The position numbers were made by a program, and so were the translations under genes. A stretch of 22,494 nucleotides of DNA from CAYSCZ01 sp964429655 (GTDB lineage: Bacteria > Bacteroidota > Bacteroidia > Cytophagales > Cyclobacteriaceae). How positions within the stretch are numbered: position 1 is the first letter of the stretch; every line of letters begins with the position of its first letter. The notes under the pieces were generated by a model. It did not search any database. It worked only from the letters and a program-made list of their open reading frames with translations, and was not told where the DNA came from. Where the stretch lies: positions 1 through 22,494 of the forward strand of contig CAYSCZ010000049.1 of assembly GCA_964429655.1 (NCBI GenBank). Reading direction: 5' to 3'. Below, in pieces: positions 14,726 to 22,494 of this stretch.

Positions 14726-15364
14726 ATGGAATATAATAGTCAACGGAACGCATTGGTATTGAAAGAGTATGGAAGAAACATCCAAATGCTGGTACAGCAT
14801 GTAAAAGATATTGAAGATAAAGAGCAGAGGAATAAATATGTAAGCGCTTTGGTAGACTTGATGAGGCAAATAAACCCAAATTCCAGGGATTACAATGAAA
14901 ACACCCAAAAGCTGTGGGACGATCTATTCATCATTGCTGATTTTGATCTTGATGTTGACACACCCTTTCCGATGCCGGAACGATCAATTTTAAGCAGGAA
15001 ACCTCAGAGAATGAATTACAACACCAATGATGTCTCTTTTAAGCACTATGGTAAAAACATTGAACTTCTAATCAATAAAGCAAAAGATCTGGAAAACGAG
15101 GAAGAAAAGGAAGCCTCTATCGTTTACATCGGGCGGTTGATGAAGTCTTTCTTCCTCACCTGGAATAAAGACAACATTCAAAATGAAGTGATCCTGAAAA
15201 ATATTGAAAAACTATCAGAAGGTAATTTGACCATGGACATCAACAAGATCAATGAACATGGATTATTCGAGTCCGCAAGACGCGAACGGGATAAAGACAG
15301 AGAAGAAGGACGTTCAAAGCAAAGAAGCAAAGGCAAGAGAAATTATAAGCGTAAGAGAAATTAA
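14726..15364 (+). CDS. DUF4290 domain-containing protein
   Basis: This is a 212-residue soluble, helix-rich protein of a family restricted largely to Bacteroidota and usually found next to murA, as here. Two similar segments stand out, beginning LVLKEYGRNIQMLVQHVKDI (about residue 10) and VSFKHYGKNIELLINKAKDL (about residue 103), which suggests an internal duplication. The last 30 residues are almost all charged and rich in Arg and Lys (ending NYKRKRN), a tail that could bind nucleic acid or stay disordered. The function is not known. The stop overlaps the murA ATG as TAATG, so the pair is translationally coupled, hinting at a role tied to cell-wall synthesis. Confidence 0.9.
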   Translation: MEYNSQRNALVLKEYGRNIQMLVQHVKDIEDKEQRNKYVSALVDLMRQINPNSRDYNENTQKLWDDLFIIADFDLDVDTPFPMPERSILSRKPQRMNYNTNDVSFKHYGKNIELLINKAKDLENEEEKEASIVYIGRLMKSFFLTWNKDNIQNEVILKNIEKLSEGNLTMDINKINEHGLFESARRERDKDREEGRSKQRSKGKRNYKRKRN

Positions 15365-16671
15365 TGGCTTCGTTTCGGGTTAGAGGTGGTAAACGCCTTA
15401 AAGGAGAGATCATACCCCAAGGGGCAAAAAATGAAGCCCTTCAAATCATTTCAGCGGTACTGTTAACCCCTGAACCGATTCATATAAAAAAAATTCCTCA
15501 CATAAGGGATGTCATTAAATTAATTGAACTGTTGTCAGACCTTGGTGTTGCCATCGAAAAAACAGGCACAGAAAGTTATCGCTTTAAAGCCAAAGACATC
15601 AATCTAAGTTATCTTGAATCTGATGAATTTAAAAACAAAGCCCGTTCCTTAAGAGGCTCTATTATGATCATCGGGCCGCTTTTAGCTCGATTTGGTCAGG
15701 GTAAAATCCCAAAACCTGGTGGTGACAAAATTGGAAGACGCAGGCTAGACACGCACTTCATAGGATTTAAAAACTTAGGGGCAACATTCGAATACGATAC
15801 CAAGAGTGGTTTTTATTCAGTAAGAGCCCCACATCTGCAAGGCACTTACATGCACCTGGATGAAGCATCCGTAACTGGTACAGCGAATATTATAATGGCA
15901 GCGGTCCGGGCAAAAGGAAAAACCACCATATACAATGCAGCTTGCGAACCTTACATACAACAATTGTGTCAGATGCTGGTCAGGATGGGTGCAAAAATTG
16001 AAGGGATAGGGTCTAACCTGTTAAAAATTGAAGGGGTGAATGAACTCCATGGCACTGAACATACTTTACTACCGGATATGATTGAAGTGGGCAGCTTTAT
16101 CGGTATGGCCGCCATGACACAATCAGAGATAACCATAAAGAATGCTCGAATTGATCAACTTGGCATAATCCCTTCTACTTTTCAGCGACTTGGCATTCAA
16201 ATGGAATTCCACGGTGATGATATTTTTATCCCCAGCCAGGACAACTACCAGATTGACGCTTTCATAGACGGATCAATACTTACCATTGCGGATGCCATCT
16301 GGCCTGGGTTCACGCCCGATTTATTGAGTGTTGCACTGGTAACCGCTACCCAAGCCAGAGGAACCGTACTAATCCACCAAAAAATGTTTGAAAGCAGGTT
16401 GTTCTTCGTGGACAAACTTATTGATATGGGCGCACAAATCATTCTATGTGACCCACACAGGGCCACAGTCATTGGACTTGACCGTACCGTAGCTTTGAAA
16501 GGCATCCAGATGACCTCTCCCGATATCAGGGCAGGTGTTTCTCTTTTGATCGCTGCGATGTCTGCAGATGGTACCAGTGTTATCCATAATGTAGAGCAGA
16601 TTGACAGAGGCTACCAGAATATCGACAGACGATTAAATGCCATCGGTGCAGCCATTGAGCGTTTTGAATAA
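15364..16671 (+). CDS. murA: UDP-N-acetylglucosamine 1-carboxyvinyltransferase (MurA)
   Basis: MurA catalyses the first committed step of peptidoglycan synthesis, transferring enolpyruvate from PEP to UDP-GlcNAc in the cytoplasm. The 435 residues include the substrate-binding GAKNEAL (Lys22, Asn23), RSLRGSIMIIGPLLARFG near residue 94, SVTGTANIIMAA, LLPDMIEVGSFIGMA, PGFTPDLLS with the catalytic-base Asp, and DIRAGVSLLIAAMSADG near the end with the PEP-binding Arg. In the mobile loop, where Escherichia coli has Cys115, this protein has Asp121 (KPGGDKIGRRRLDTHF; codon GAC at 15724-15726). Asp is a known functional replacement that prevents covalent fosfomycin binding. The ATG at 15364 overlaps the DUF4290 stop. 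Confidence 0.95.
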   Translation: MASFRVRGGKRLKGEIIPQGAKNEALQIISAVLLTPEPIHIKKIPHIRDVIKLIELLSDLGVAIEKTGTESYRFKAKDINLSYLESDEFKNKARSLRGSIMIIGPLLARFGQGKIPKPGGDKIGRRRLDTHFIGFKNLGATFEYDTKSGFYSVRAPHLQGTYMHLDEASVTGTANIIMAAVRAKGKTTIYNAACEPYIQQLCQMLVRMGAKIEGIGSNLLKIEGVNELHGTEHTLLPDMIEVGSFIGMAAMTQSEITIKNARIDQLGIIPSTFQRLGIQMEFHGDDIFIPSQDNYQIDAFIDGSILTIADAIWPGFTPDLLSVALVTATQARGTVLIHQKMFESRLFFVDKLIDMGAQIILCDPHRATVIGLDRTVALKGIQMTSPDIRAGVSLLIAAMSADGTSVIHNVEQIDRGYQNIDRRLNAIGAAIERFE

Positions 16672-16959
16672 AATAATTACTATCCAATCTATTGATCTAT
16701 TATTATGCAATGGAAGATATCATATGGTATTATTGGAAAGTAGCTTTTGGTGAGCTGCCAGAAGTAGAATATTCACACTATGATTCTAGATAATGACAGG
16801 CATTTATAATATCTATCTGGCATAAGGAGCCGGTCTAAGAACGGGATAGGCTACTGCAAGGTTGAAGGCTTTGCAGGAGGCCTTTGAGGGCAGATTAGCG
16901 CGAAGGAAATTGTGGCTCTCAAAATATAGTAAATTGACAAGGTGATAGATCTTGTACGC
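16672..16959. other. Gap between convergent genes, with weak coding traces
   Basis: This 288-base stretch separates murA (+) from the WG-repeat gene (-). It contains a 27-codon plus-strand frame (16710-16793, MEDIIWYYWKVAFGEL and onward) and, around 16830-16935, an ATG-less open stretch reading ATARLKALQEAFEGRLARR. Neither can be assigned. The second half is more G-rich than its surroundings and has a short inverted repeat (AAGGC/GCCTT). No convincing terminator with a U-tract was found. It may hold eroded gene pieces or a small RNA, but nothing here is firm. Confidence 0.2.
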
Positions 16960-17613
16960 TTAGGCATCTTTCTTAGAAATCTTGTTCCCTTGAGCATCCA
17001 ATACCATCGACTTGCCTTTTAAAATTACCTTCACTTTTCCATCTTTAAACACTCCAACGGCATCATACCTGGGCATGATCACAACCTCTCCTAATTGATT
17101 GATGAATCCCCATTTTCCTCCTTCATAAACCTTATGTTCGCCATCCATCTTTTTGCTACAACCATCACAAAAAGCCGATAAACAGTTACTAAATGGCCTA
17201 ACAAAAATATATTCAGCAGCAATCCTGATATTTCCATCCTGGTCTGCGAAACCCATTAAATCATTTTCCACAAACCGAAATAATCCTTCACGAATATAAT
17301 CCGGGCCATTTTCATAGATAAAAGGCGTGATTAATTCATTACCTGATCGGTCTATCCCGACAATTTTGCCACTATCGACAACGAAAGCCATAGAACCAAC
17401 CAGCGGATCTGTAAACAACAATTGATATCCGGGAGCGATGATTACCTCACCATTCTTATTTTCATAACCCATAAGCCCATCATCAGATGAGAAACCAATC
17501 AGGGTATCATAAACAGCCGGTTTCAGTTTCAGGCAATTAGAATCACCATCATTACGGGTACAATTCGTCAAAACAAGCAATGCAGGTATAAAGGAGATGA
17601 ATAGTCCTCGCAT
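16960..17613 (-). CDS. WG-repeat lipoprotein
   Basis: This 217-residue protein has a lipoprotein signal (MRGLFISFIPALLVLTNC, lipid Cys18) and is expected to be membrane-anchored outside the cytoplasm. The rest consists of WG-type beta repeats: GLMGYENKNGEVIIAPGYQ near 47-65, GIDRSGNELITPFIYE near 86-101, LMGFADQDGNIRIAAEYIFV near 119-138, KWGFINQLGEVVIMPRYDAV near 168-187 and a final partial one, LDAQGNKIS. Only one repeat keeps the canonical K-W-G. WG repeats form propeller-like or solenoid structures that bind unknown partners. Two Cys pairs (Cys144, Cys149, Cys152 area) could form disulphides. It sits 78 bases downstream of the DUF5686 gene. Confidence 0.75.
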   Translation of the reverse strand: MRGLFISFIPALLVLTNCTRNDGDSNCLKLKPAVYDTLIGFSSDDGLMGYENKNGEVIIAPGYQLLFTDPLVGSMAFVVDSGKIVGIDRSGNELITPFIYENGPDYIREGLFRFVENDLMGFADQDGNIRIAAEYIFVRPFSNCLSAFCDGCSKKMDGEHKVYEGGKWGFINQLGEVVIMPRYDAVGVFKDGKVKVILKGKSMVLDAQGNKISKKDA

Positions 17614-17691
17614 GTTAAAAAAAATTCTTTACAATTTACTTAAAAACCACAAACATTATTACTGCAGTAGCCTTTAAATTGCGTCAATAAT

Positions 17692-20247
17692 TTAGAATCC
17701 AAATCCTACCCTTAAGCCGGTTCGTGATGGTTTGCCATCCCTGAAACTGAAAAAGTAATCCGCCCGAAGTAATTTTAAGATGTGTTCAATGCCTACACCA
17801 ATTTCAAAATAACTATCCAATAATTGATTGCTTAGAAAGTGGAAAGATCCTACCGCCTGTACGCCAGTTTTTCTCAGTAAAGGGAATTTGTTTATGATGA
17901 AACCATTGAAATGATGCTCATAATGGCCTGTAAAATAGCGGCCCCTTGTACTAAAGCGATAGTAATCAAGTAATTGAAAGTTTTCTAATCGCAAAGAAGC
18001 TAATATTGAACGGTTACCATTAAAATGCTTGAAATCCATAAACTCAAGGTTACCCTGCTGAGGAAAGAACCCACCGGAAAATGCCGCTTTGCCTTCCCCG
18101 GCCAGTCCGAAATTAAATTCATCATTTATCCTACCTTCCAGCCTCACATAGCTTATGTCAGTGCCCAGTATGTCCAGGCCATTGCTTAGCCTTACAAAAA
18201 TGGTTGGCTTATCCATTTTATAGATAATCTTCCGATCCGGCCAGGTAATATATTTTTGATCAAACCGGATACGTAGTTCAAGATCAATTTTCAGGACCTG
18301 ATGGTCTTCAAAAGCGGTTGATTCCAGTTCTTCATGCGCTGGTCGGTTGGAACGAAACGCCCTACTGTCCCGATAAAAAAAAGAAAAATCAGAAGTGTTG
18401 GTAAGTTCCCTCCTATCTGCATATTCAAGGGCAGAGGTTAGCAATAGCCCGTTGGTAAGCTCGGAAGTATGAAGCACTCTAAAGTAATCTTTTTGATAGA
18501 GCTTTAAAAAATTGCTTCTGTTAACCAGTGTTTCATGAGTGTTCACCCAGGCAGAAATAGGATTTAATTCATTGAATTGCGCTATAAACCTGCCAAAAGC
18601 TACCTCCAGCTCAGCCAGCTTATGCCTGTCGTAATAATAAATACCGTTCAGTTCGCCATTTAATTTATCATTTGAAAAACCATAACGCAGGGTTGGTATG
18701 ATTCTATACCGGGCAAGGTTATCTTTTGACTTTGAATAGACCATCCTGAGGTTGGTTACCAAACCTTCCACCGTATTGTATTGGAGAATATTGATCAGTG
18801 GATCGAAGGAAAATTGTTTTCCTTGATGCGTGTTGCGGTAACTGTATCCGCTGTACAGTATGTTGGCTAAGGTGATTTTGTTGGAGCGCCTATCCAGGCT
18901 ATCCTTATATTGCTTCGATTCCCTGATAAGTTTCAGGCTATCTTTTAAACGGTAATCAAGCTGTTCTTCCTGAGTTAAGGGTATGGGCCTTATTTGCTTC
19001 CAGTAGTCATTACTGCGTTCCCTGGCGTTTTCCTCAATCCTCAAGACTTCATTATCAAAGTATTCCTTTTTATCGGGAAATAAAGATTCCGATTTTTCTG
19101 TGTCCCGTTTCTGTTCAACCCCTTCTTTATTAGCCGTTACTGAGGCAGGAATTTCAGGTTTTTCAGGCTTTTGTTCTACCGGCTTATACTTCGAAGTTAT
19201 TTTGTAATTGGGCTCAATCTGGTAATCTGAATAAACGGCACTAAAGTTTCCTTTCCCTTCAAATCCAAACAGATCAAGGTTGTAGGTTAATCTCTGATTA
19301 AAAACCATCCAGATATTTTCTTCCACCGGTGCATACACCTGGTTGATCCAGAGGCTGTCGATAAATTCGATTTTGTTTCGCTTAGTTAATAATAATTTAA
19401 GGCTATGTATGCGCCATGTGTCCTCAATGATGTATATAAAACCTGTAAAAACAGGGTCATTGATTCTTCGGGGTGTGACTTTAATTTTATTGATCAAACG
19501 GCTGTCTTCAAAAAATGTACCTACCAGATCATATTCGTAAAACAAGAATGCATTATTGGCTATAGGTGACACAATACCACGCTCCGTCAAACCTTCGTAG
19601 TAAAGAATATTTTCATAGAAGTTTATATCCATGTCGGAGGCCTGATTGAAGCTGACTGCAGAGGTGCTGCCACTCACCTTAGAGGATATCATCCTTTCTT
19701 TAAAATTGTCTGGTTGGGCAAAGCTCAGTTCAGCATAAGACTCTGAGAGGTACACGATACCAGTATCCACATTTACTGTAAATCCGAATATCCTGCCCGG
19801 CTTTTTATCCAGGCGCTGGACCCCCTTGATATACACATTGCATTTATAAGCGTTTACTGCTCTCAAATGATCCTTACGATGCTCTATAGCCTGGCGAATC
19901 ACACGGTTTGCTGGGTTTTCATTGGCTTTTACAATAACCGGTCTTAGTACGATCACCTCGGGTTGTAACTGAACAACCAACGGCTCATTATCCTGGGTAA
20001 TTTTTATTTGAACAACCTTTTTTGTATAACCCACATACTGGAATACAATCTCATAAGTTCCCGGGTTAAGATCTATGGTAAAATCACCCTCAGCATTGGT
20101 GGAAGTACCTACAGTGGTGTTTTTAACGTAAATCGCTGCATATCCAAGCCCACGTCCTTCCTCATCAAGAACCTTACCCTTCAATGTCACTCCAAGTAAG
20201 GGTGAGCATGGCAAGAGCAAAAGAAACACAAACCAATAATTACGCAT
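17692..20247 (-). CDS. DUF5686 outer-membrane protein with carboxypeptidase-regulatory-like domain
   Basis: This 851-residue protein starts with a signal peptide (about 1-19, LLLLPCSPLLG). A carboxypeptidase D regulatory-like beta-sandwich follows at about 21-95: LKGKVLDEEGRGLGYAAIYV, then TSTNAEGDFTIDLNPGTYEI. The remainder is the DUF5686 region, beginning with ANRVIRQAIEHRKDHLRAVN near 113, with a central Lys/Glu-rich, Pro-rich linker (about 350-400). The C-terminal part alternates strands like an outer-membrane barrel and ends GLRVGFGF, with a terminal Phe as favoured by the Bam machinery. The architecture recalls TonB-dependent receptors without a plug. Its function is unknown. The start overlaps the upstream PLP-enzyme gene by 8 bases, indicating one transcript. 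Confidence 0.85.
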   Translation of the reverse strand: MRNYWFVFLLLLPCSPLLGVTLKGKVLDEEGRGLGYAAIYVKNTTVGTSTNAEGDFTIDLNPGTYEIVFQYVGYTKKVVQIKITQDNEPLVVQLQPEVIVLRPVIVKANENPANRVIRQAIEHRKDHLRAVNAYKCNVYIKGVQRLDKKPGRIFGFTVNVDTGIVYLSESYAELSFAQPDNFKERMISSKVSGSTSAVSFNQASDMDINFYENILYYEGLTERGIVSPIANNAFLFYEYDLVGTFFEDSRLINKIKVTPRRINDPVFTGFIYIIEDTWRIHSLKLLLTKRNKIEFIDSLWINQVYAPVEENIWMVFNQRLTYNLDLFGFEGKGNFSAVYSDYQIEPNYKITSKYKPVEQKPEKPEIPASVTANKEGVEQKRDTEKSESLFPDKKEYFDNEVLRIEENARERSNDYWKQIRPIPLTQEEQLDYRLKDSLKLIRESKQYKDSLDRRSNKITLANILYSGYSYRNTHQGKQFSFDPLINILQYNTVEGLVTNLRMVYSKSKDNLARYRIIPTLRYGFSNDKLNGELNGIYYYDRHKLAELEVAFGRFIAQFNELNPISAWVNTHETLVNRSNFLKLYQKDYFRVLHTSELTNGLLLTSALEYADRRELTNTSDFSFFYRDSRAFRSNRPAHEELESTAFEDHQVLKIDLELRIRFDQKYITWPDRKIIYKMDKPTIFVRLSNGLDILGTDISYVRLEGRINDEFNFGLAGEGKAAFSGGFFPQQGNLEFMDFKHFNGNRSILASLRLENFQLLDYYRFSTRGRYFTGHYEHHFNGFIINKFPLLRKTGVQAVGSFHFLSNQLLDSYFEIGVGIEHILKLLRADYFFSFRDGKPSRTGLRVGFGF

Positions 20248-21394
20248 ATGATAATGCCCTGTCCAAATCCTTAATCAAAGTGTTCACATCTTCTAAACCA
20301 ACATAAAAACGTATCATGTTCATTGGAATTTCATTGGTTTGGTAATTTAATGAAGTGGAAAATGTAATTGCAGGAAAAGCCAGCGATTCATAGCCGCCCC
20401 AGGATGCTGCCAATTTAAACGTGGTCAGAGCGTTACAGAAAGCTTCTATCCTGGCCGAATCTTTAGTTTTAAGCACCACTGAAAATTGACCGGCAGGTTT
20501 TTTCATTTGTGTTTTTGCCAAATCAAATTGAGGGTGGCTTTCTGAATAAGGGTAATTAACTGTATCAACCTTAGGGTGTTGCTCTAAAAACTTAACGATC
20601 ATAGGGGTGGATGTGGATACTTTTTCCATACGTAAGGGAAGAGTTCTTAGACCCCTTGTCAAAAGCCAGGCGTTGAATGGGGATATTACACCACCTAAGG
20701 TCATGTACTCAGATTTAAATAGCTTATCAATCATTGATTTGGATGAGGCTACCACCCCACCCAGCGCATCTCCATGGCCGCCAAGGTACTTGGTGGCACT
20801 ATGCATTACCACATCCACTCCCATAGTGATGGGCTTGGTGTTGATGGGCGTGGCATAACTGTTATCCATAAAACTGAGTAAGCCTCTACTTTTTGCTAAG
20901 TCAGCGACAGCCTTAATGTCCTGCAGTTCAAATGTCCAGGAATTAGGGGATTCCAGGTAAAGCAATTTAGTATTGGGTTGAATGGCCTGCGCATAGTTTT
21001 CCACAGCGGTACCATCCACAAAAGTAGTATCAACACCAAAGCGGGGAAGCAACTGGGAGAATAACTTCCCGGTCCAGCTATAAGGTTTTTGAACTGACAC
21101 AATATGATCGCCTTTTCCAACATTTGCCATAACCGCAGAAGCAATGGCCGCACTCCCACTGGCAAAAATTAAGGCGCTTTCAGCTTTTTCCAATGATGCC
21201 ATCTTTTTCTCCAGCACTTTTACCGTGGGATTTGTGCCGCGGGTATAAAAGGGCACCTCACGCTCCCGAGCCATAGCATCTCGCATTTCTTCAACAGTTT
21301 GAAAATAAAAACCGTTGGAAGGCACAATAGGCGGGGTGGACGTATTGAAGTTAAAATCTGAAAAATCATCCATTAAACAGTCAAAATCGTGCAT
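20240..21394 (-). CDS. Cys/Met metabolism PLP-dependent enzyme (trans-sulfuration family)
   Basis: This 384-residue cytoplasmic enzyme of fold type I belongs with cystathionine gamma-synthase, the cystathionine lyases and methionine gamma-lyase. The PLP Lys is Lys202 in HSATKYLGGHGD. Other hallmarks are YTRGTNPT (50-57), FASGSAAIASAV (78-89, phosphate loop), YLESPNSW (146-153), DNSYATP (177-183) and the C-terminal MIRFYVGLED. The family's usual GxxHP-type Tyr contact is replaced by QKPYSWTG near 102-109. The ATG at 21394 is used, though Met8 (21373) would also fit. It diverges from the SDR gene over 76 bases containing a perfect inverted repeat. Which reaction it catalyses cannot be decided from motifs alone. 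Confidence 0.85.
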   Translation of the reverse strand: MHDFDCLMDDFSDFNFNTSTPPIVPSNGFYFQTVEEMRDAMAREREVPFYTRGTNPTVKVLEKKMASLEKAESALIFASGSAAIASAVMANVGKGDHIVSVQKPYSWTGKLFSQLLPRFGVDTTFVDGTAVENYAQAIQPNTKLLYLESPNSWTFELQDIKAVADLAKSRGLLSFMDNSYATPINTKPITMGVDVVMHSATKYLGGHGDALGGVVASSKSMIDKLFKSEYMTLGGVISPFNAWLLTRGLRTLPLRMEKVSTSTPMIVKFLEQHPKVDTVNYPYSESHPQFDLAKTQMKKPAGQFSVVLKTKDSARIEAFCNALTTFKLAASWGGYESLAFPAITFSTSLNYQTNEIPMNMIRFYVGLEDVNTLIKDLDRALSYA

Positions 21395-21412
21395 AAATTA
21401 GGTTTTTATTGT

Positions 21413-21434
21413 GAAGCTTTAAAAGTAAAGCTTC
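21413..21434. promoter_or_regulatory. Perfect 9-bp inverted repeat between divergent genes
   Basis: GAAGCTTTA and TAAAGCTTC form a perfect inverted repeat with a 4-base spacer (AAAG). It lies in the 76-base gap between the start of the PLP enzyme (21394, -) and the SDR gene (21471, +). The position suits an operator for a dimeric repressor acting on both genes, or a hairpin in a leader. No U-tract follows the repeat on the plus strand, and nothing on the minus strand fits a terminator for an upstream gene, so a terminator role is unlikely. Confidence 0.45.
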
Positions 21435-21446
21435 TCAAAAAAAAAT

Positions 21447-21454
21447 TACCTTGC
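21447..21454 (+). promoter_or_regulatory. Possible Bacteroidota -7 element for the SDR gene
   Basis: TACCTTGC at 17 bases before the SDR start resembles the Bacteroidota -7 consensus TAnnTTTG with one T missing. No clear TTTG -33 element is found at the expected distance, only an A-run and the inverted repeat. This is a weak call based on spacing and similarity. Confidence 0.22.
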
Positions 21455-21470
21455 ATCTAAAATTAATCAC

Positions 21471-22277
21471 ATGAAAGATAAAGTAGTGATCATCACTGGT
21501 GGCTCTGATGGGATTGGGAAAGCGCTGGTAAAGAAATATTTGCAGGAAGGTTCTAAGGTAGTATTTACCGGTAGGAAGCAGGATAAAATTGATCTTTTAA
21601 CAAATGAATTCATAGAATTTAAAGACAACCTGCTTGGTTTTTCTATGGATGCCAGCCTTGAAGAAAACAACAAAAAAATGGTAGAAGAGACCATTAATAA
21701 ATTTGGTAAGATTGACGTATTGATTTGTAATGCCGGCATAACTATGCGCGCCCTCTTGGAAGACCTGAAGCTTGATGTGTTCAGAAGAGTGATGGATGTT
21801 AACTTCTATGGTACACTTTATGCAACCTATTATGCGCTACCTTATATCATAGCCTCAAAAGGATCAATTGTGGGCATATCATCCATCAACGGACATAAGG
21901 GCACACCAGCAAGAACGGCTTACACAGCCTCAAAATTTGCTATGAATGGTTTCTATGAAGCACTAAGAACGGAGGTTATGAAGCGAGGGGTGCACATATT
22001 AGTGGTAAGCCCGGGTTTTACAGGAACAAACATTCGCAAAGCAGCCCTAACCGCTGACGGCTCAATACAGGGCGAATCACCAAGGAACGAGAAAAAAATG
22101 ATGTCAGCCAACACCGTAGCAGATAAAACTTATCAGGCGGTTATCAATAAAAAAAGAGACCTTGTTCTGACAAAACAAGGTAAGCTTGTAGTAAATCTAA
22201 ATAAATTCGTACCTGGTTTGGTAGATAGCATTGTTTATAAAGTATTGGCTAAAGAACCGGATTCGCCGTTAAAATAG
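21471..22277 (+). CDS. Short-chain dehydrogenase/reductase (classical SDR)
   Basis: This 268-residue NAD(P)H-dependent oxidoreductase has a complete Rossmann core. The cofactor loop is TGGSDGIG (9-16), with Arg35 in FTGRKQDK suggesting preference for NADP(H). NAG lies at 87-89, and the catalytic residues are Asn111, Ser138, Tyr151 and Lys155 (YTASK). SPGFTGTNI follows near 185. The C-terminal extension (KRDLVLTK, then FVPGLVDSIVYKVLAKE) is like that of the DHRS7/sphinganine-reductase branch, which often acts on lipids or steroids, but the substrate is not established here. The ATG at 21471 follows AATTAATCAC. It is divergent from the PLP enzyme and ends 26 bases before a convergent partial gene. 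Confidence 0.87.
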   Translation: MKDKVVIITGGSDGIGKALVKKYLQEGSKVVFTGRKQDKIDLLTNEFIEFKDNLLGFSMDASLEENNKKMVEETINKFGKIDVLICNAGITMRALLEDLKLDVFRRVMDVNFYGTLYATYYALPYIIASKGSIVGISSINGHKGTPARTAYTASKFAMNGFYEALRTEVMKRGVHILVVSPGFTGTNIRKAALTADGSIQGESPRNEKKMMSANTVADKTYQAVINKKRDLVLTKQGKLVVNLNKFVPGLVDSIVYKVLAKEPDSPLK

Positions 22278-22303
22278 GTTTCTTAAGCTACGTCGATCAC
22301 TCC

Positions 22304-22494
22304 TTATCGTTGGCTAACAGCTAAATTGAGTTGAGCAGTAATCTTTTTAGCTAATTTCACCACATCTTCATTGAACCTATAGATTACTTCAACGTCAGTG
22401 TAAAGATTTTTCTCACTGTCATAATCCATCGTTGAACCATACTTATATTCTGTCTTCTTTGTATTGTACCAAATTAATAACATGATTAATAAAT
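22304..22494 (-). CDS. Partial small protein running off the right edge
   Basis: A minus-strand frame stays open from the window edge to TAA at 22304-22306. It contains a hydrophobic start (LLIMLLIWYNTKKTEY), then a charged segment with YDSEKNLYTDVEVIYRFNED and an end ITAQLNLAVSQR. An ATG at 22483 would give 59 residues, but the frame is also open to the edge, so the gene may be longer. I do not recognise it. It converges with the SDR gene. Confidence 0.4.
   Translation of the reverse strand, partial: LLIMLLIWYNTKKTEYKYGSTMDYDSEKNLYTDVEVIYRFNEDVVKLAKKITAQLNLAVSQR

Noticed and set aside
14687..14908. A 73-codon minus-strand frame with hydrophobic product
   Set aside because: It is antisense to the start of the DUF4290 gene. 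The hydrophobicity is what charged, A-rich codons give when read from the opposite strand.
16794..16959. Possible structured RNA or transposase tail in the G-rich part of the murA downstream gap
   Set aside because: Only a five-base inverted repeat and a 33-codon open stretch are visible. I could not match it to any RNA or transposase family.

Overview
The window looks like chromosome of a low-GC, free-living member of the Bacteroidota, most likely Cytophagales. The evidence is a DUF4290 gene directly coupled to murA, a DUF5686 protein with an N-terminal carboxypeptidase-regulatory-like domain, a WG-repeat lipoprotein, several lipoproteins with a charged stretch after the lipid cysteine, and few classical Shine-Dalgarno sites. 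No rRNA, tRNA, CRISPR array, intact transposase or phage gene was found.

Positions 1-4000 look like eroded accessory DNA. Intact genes here are a LamG-type lipoprotein, a small two-helix membrane protein and a Tat-exported PhoX/DUF839 phosphatase. Between them lie decayed pieces: the C-terminal part of a TetR regulator, then a frameshifted start of a TolC-type outer-membrane efflux protein in the usual tetR-tolC order, and on the other strand a stop-broken c-type cytochrome fragment that keeps its CxxCH motif.

Positions 4000-6550 hold a single-domain response regulator (+), followed on the minus strand by two uncharacterised multi-helix membrane proteins and two small soluble proteins. Positions 6586-8028 encode a carotenoid cleavage oxygenase that converges, 5 bases apart, with the end of a minus-strand cluster.

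The minus-strand cluster (8034-11087) is tightly packed. In order of transcription it is a CMP/dCMP-type deaminase, a 2Fe-2S ferredoxin whose start overlaps the deaminase, a short beta-barrel-like piece, a GH13 alpha-amylase-family lipoprotein and a DUF427 protein. Upstream of it, 11088-11396 has no clear gene but contains two coding-like, ATG-less open stretches.

The plus-strand block 11397-16671 carries an FAD-dependent amine/amino-acid oxidase-like protein, an NhaC-type Na+/H+ antiporter coupled to a DEDDy 3'-5' exonuclease by a TTGA overlap, then DUF4290 and murA coupled by TAATG. MurA has Asp in place of the catalytic loop Cys, which predicts intrinsic fosfomycin resistance.

On the minus strand, 16960-21394 holds the WG-repeat lipoprotein, the large DUF5686 protein and a Cys/Met-metabolism PLP enzyme that overlaps it by 8 bases. 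Diverging from the PLP enzyme is an SDR oxidoreductase (21471-22277), with a perfect 9-bp inverted repeat between them. A partial small gene runs off the right edge.

I did not find a convincing new defence or mobile system. The most notable signals are the chain of gene remnants, the MurA substitution, the mixed deaminase/ferredoxin/amylase/DUF427 cluster and the divergent-promoter palindrome.
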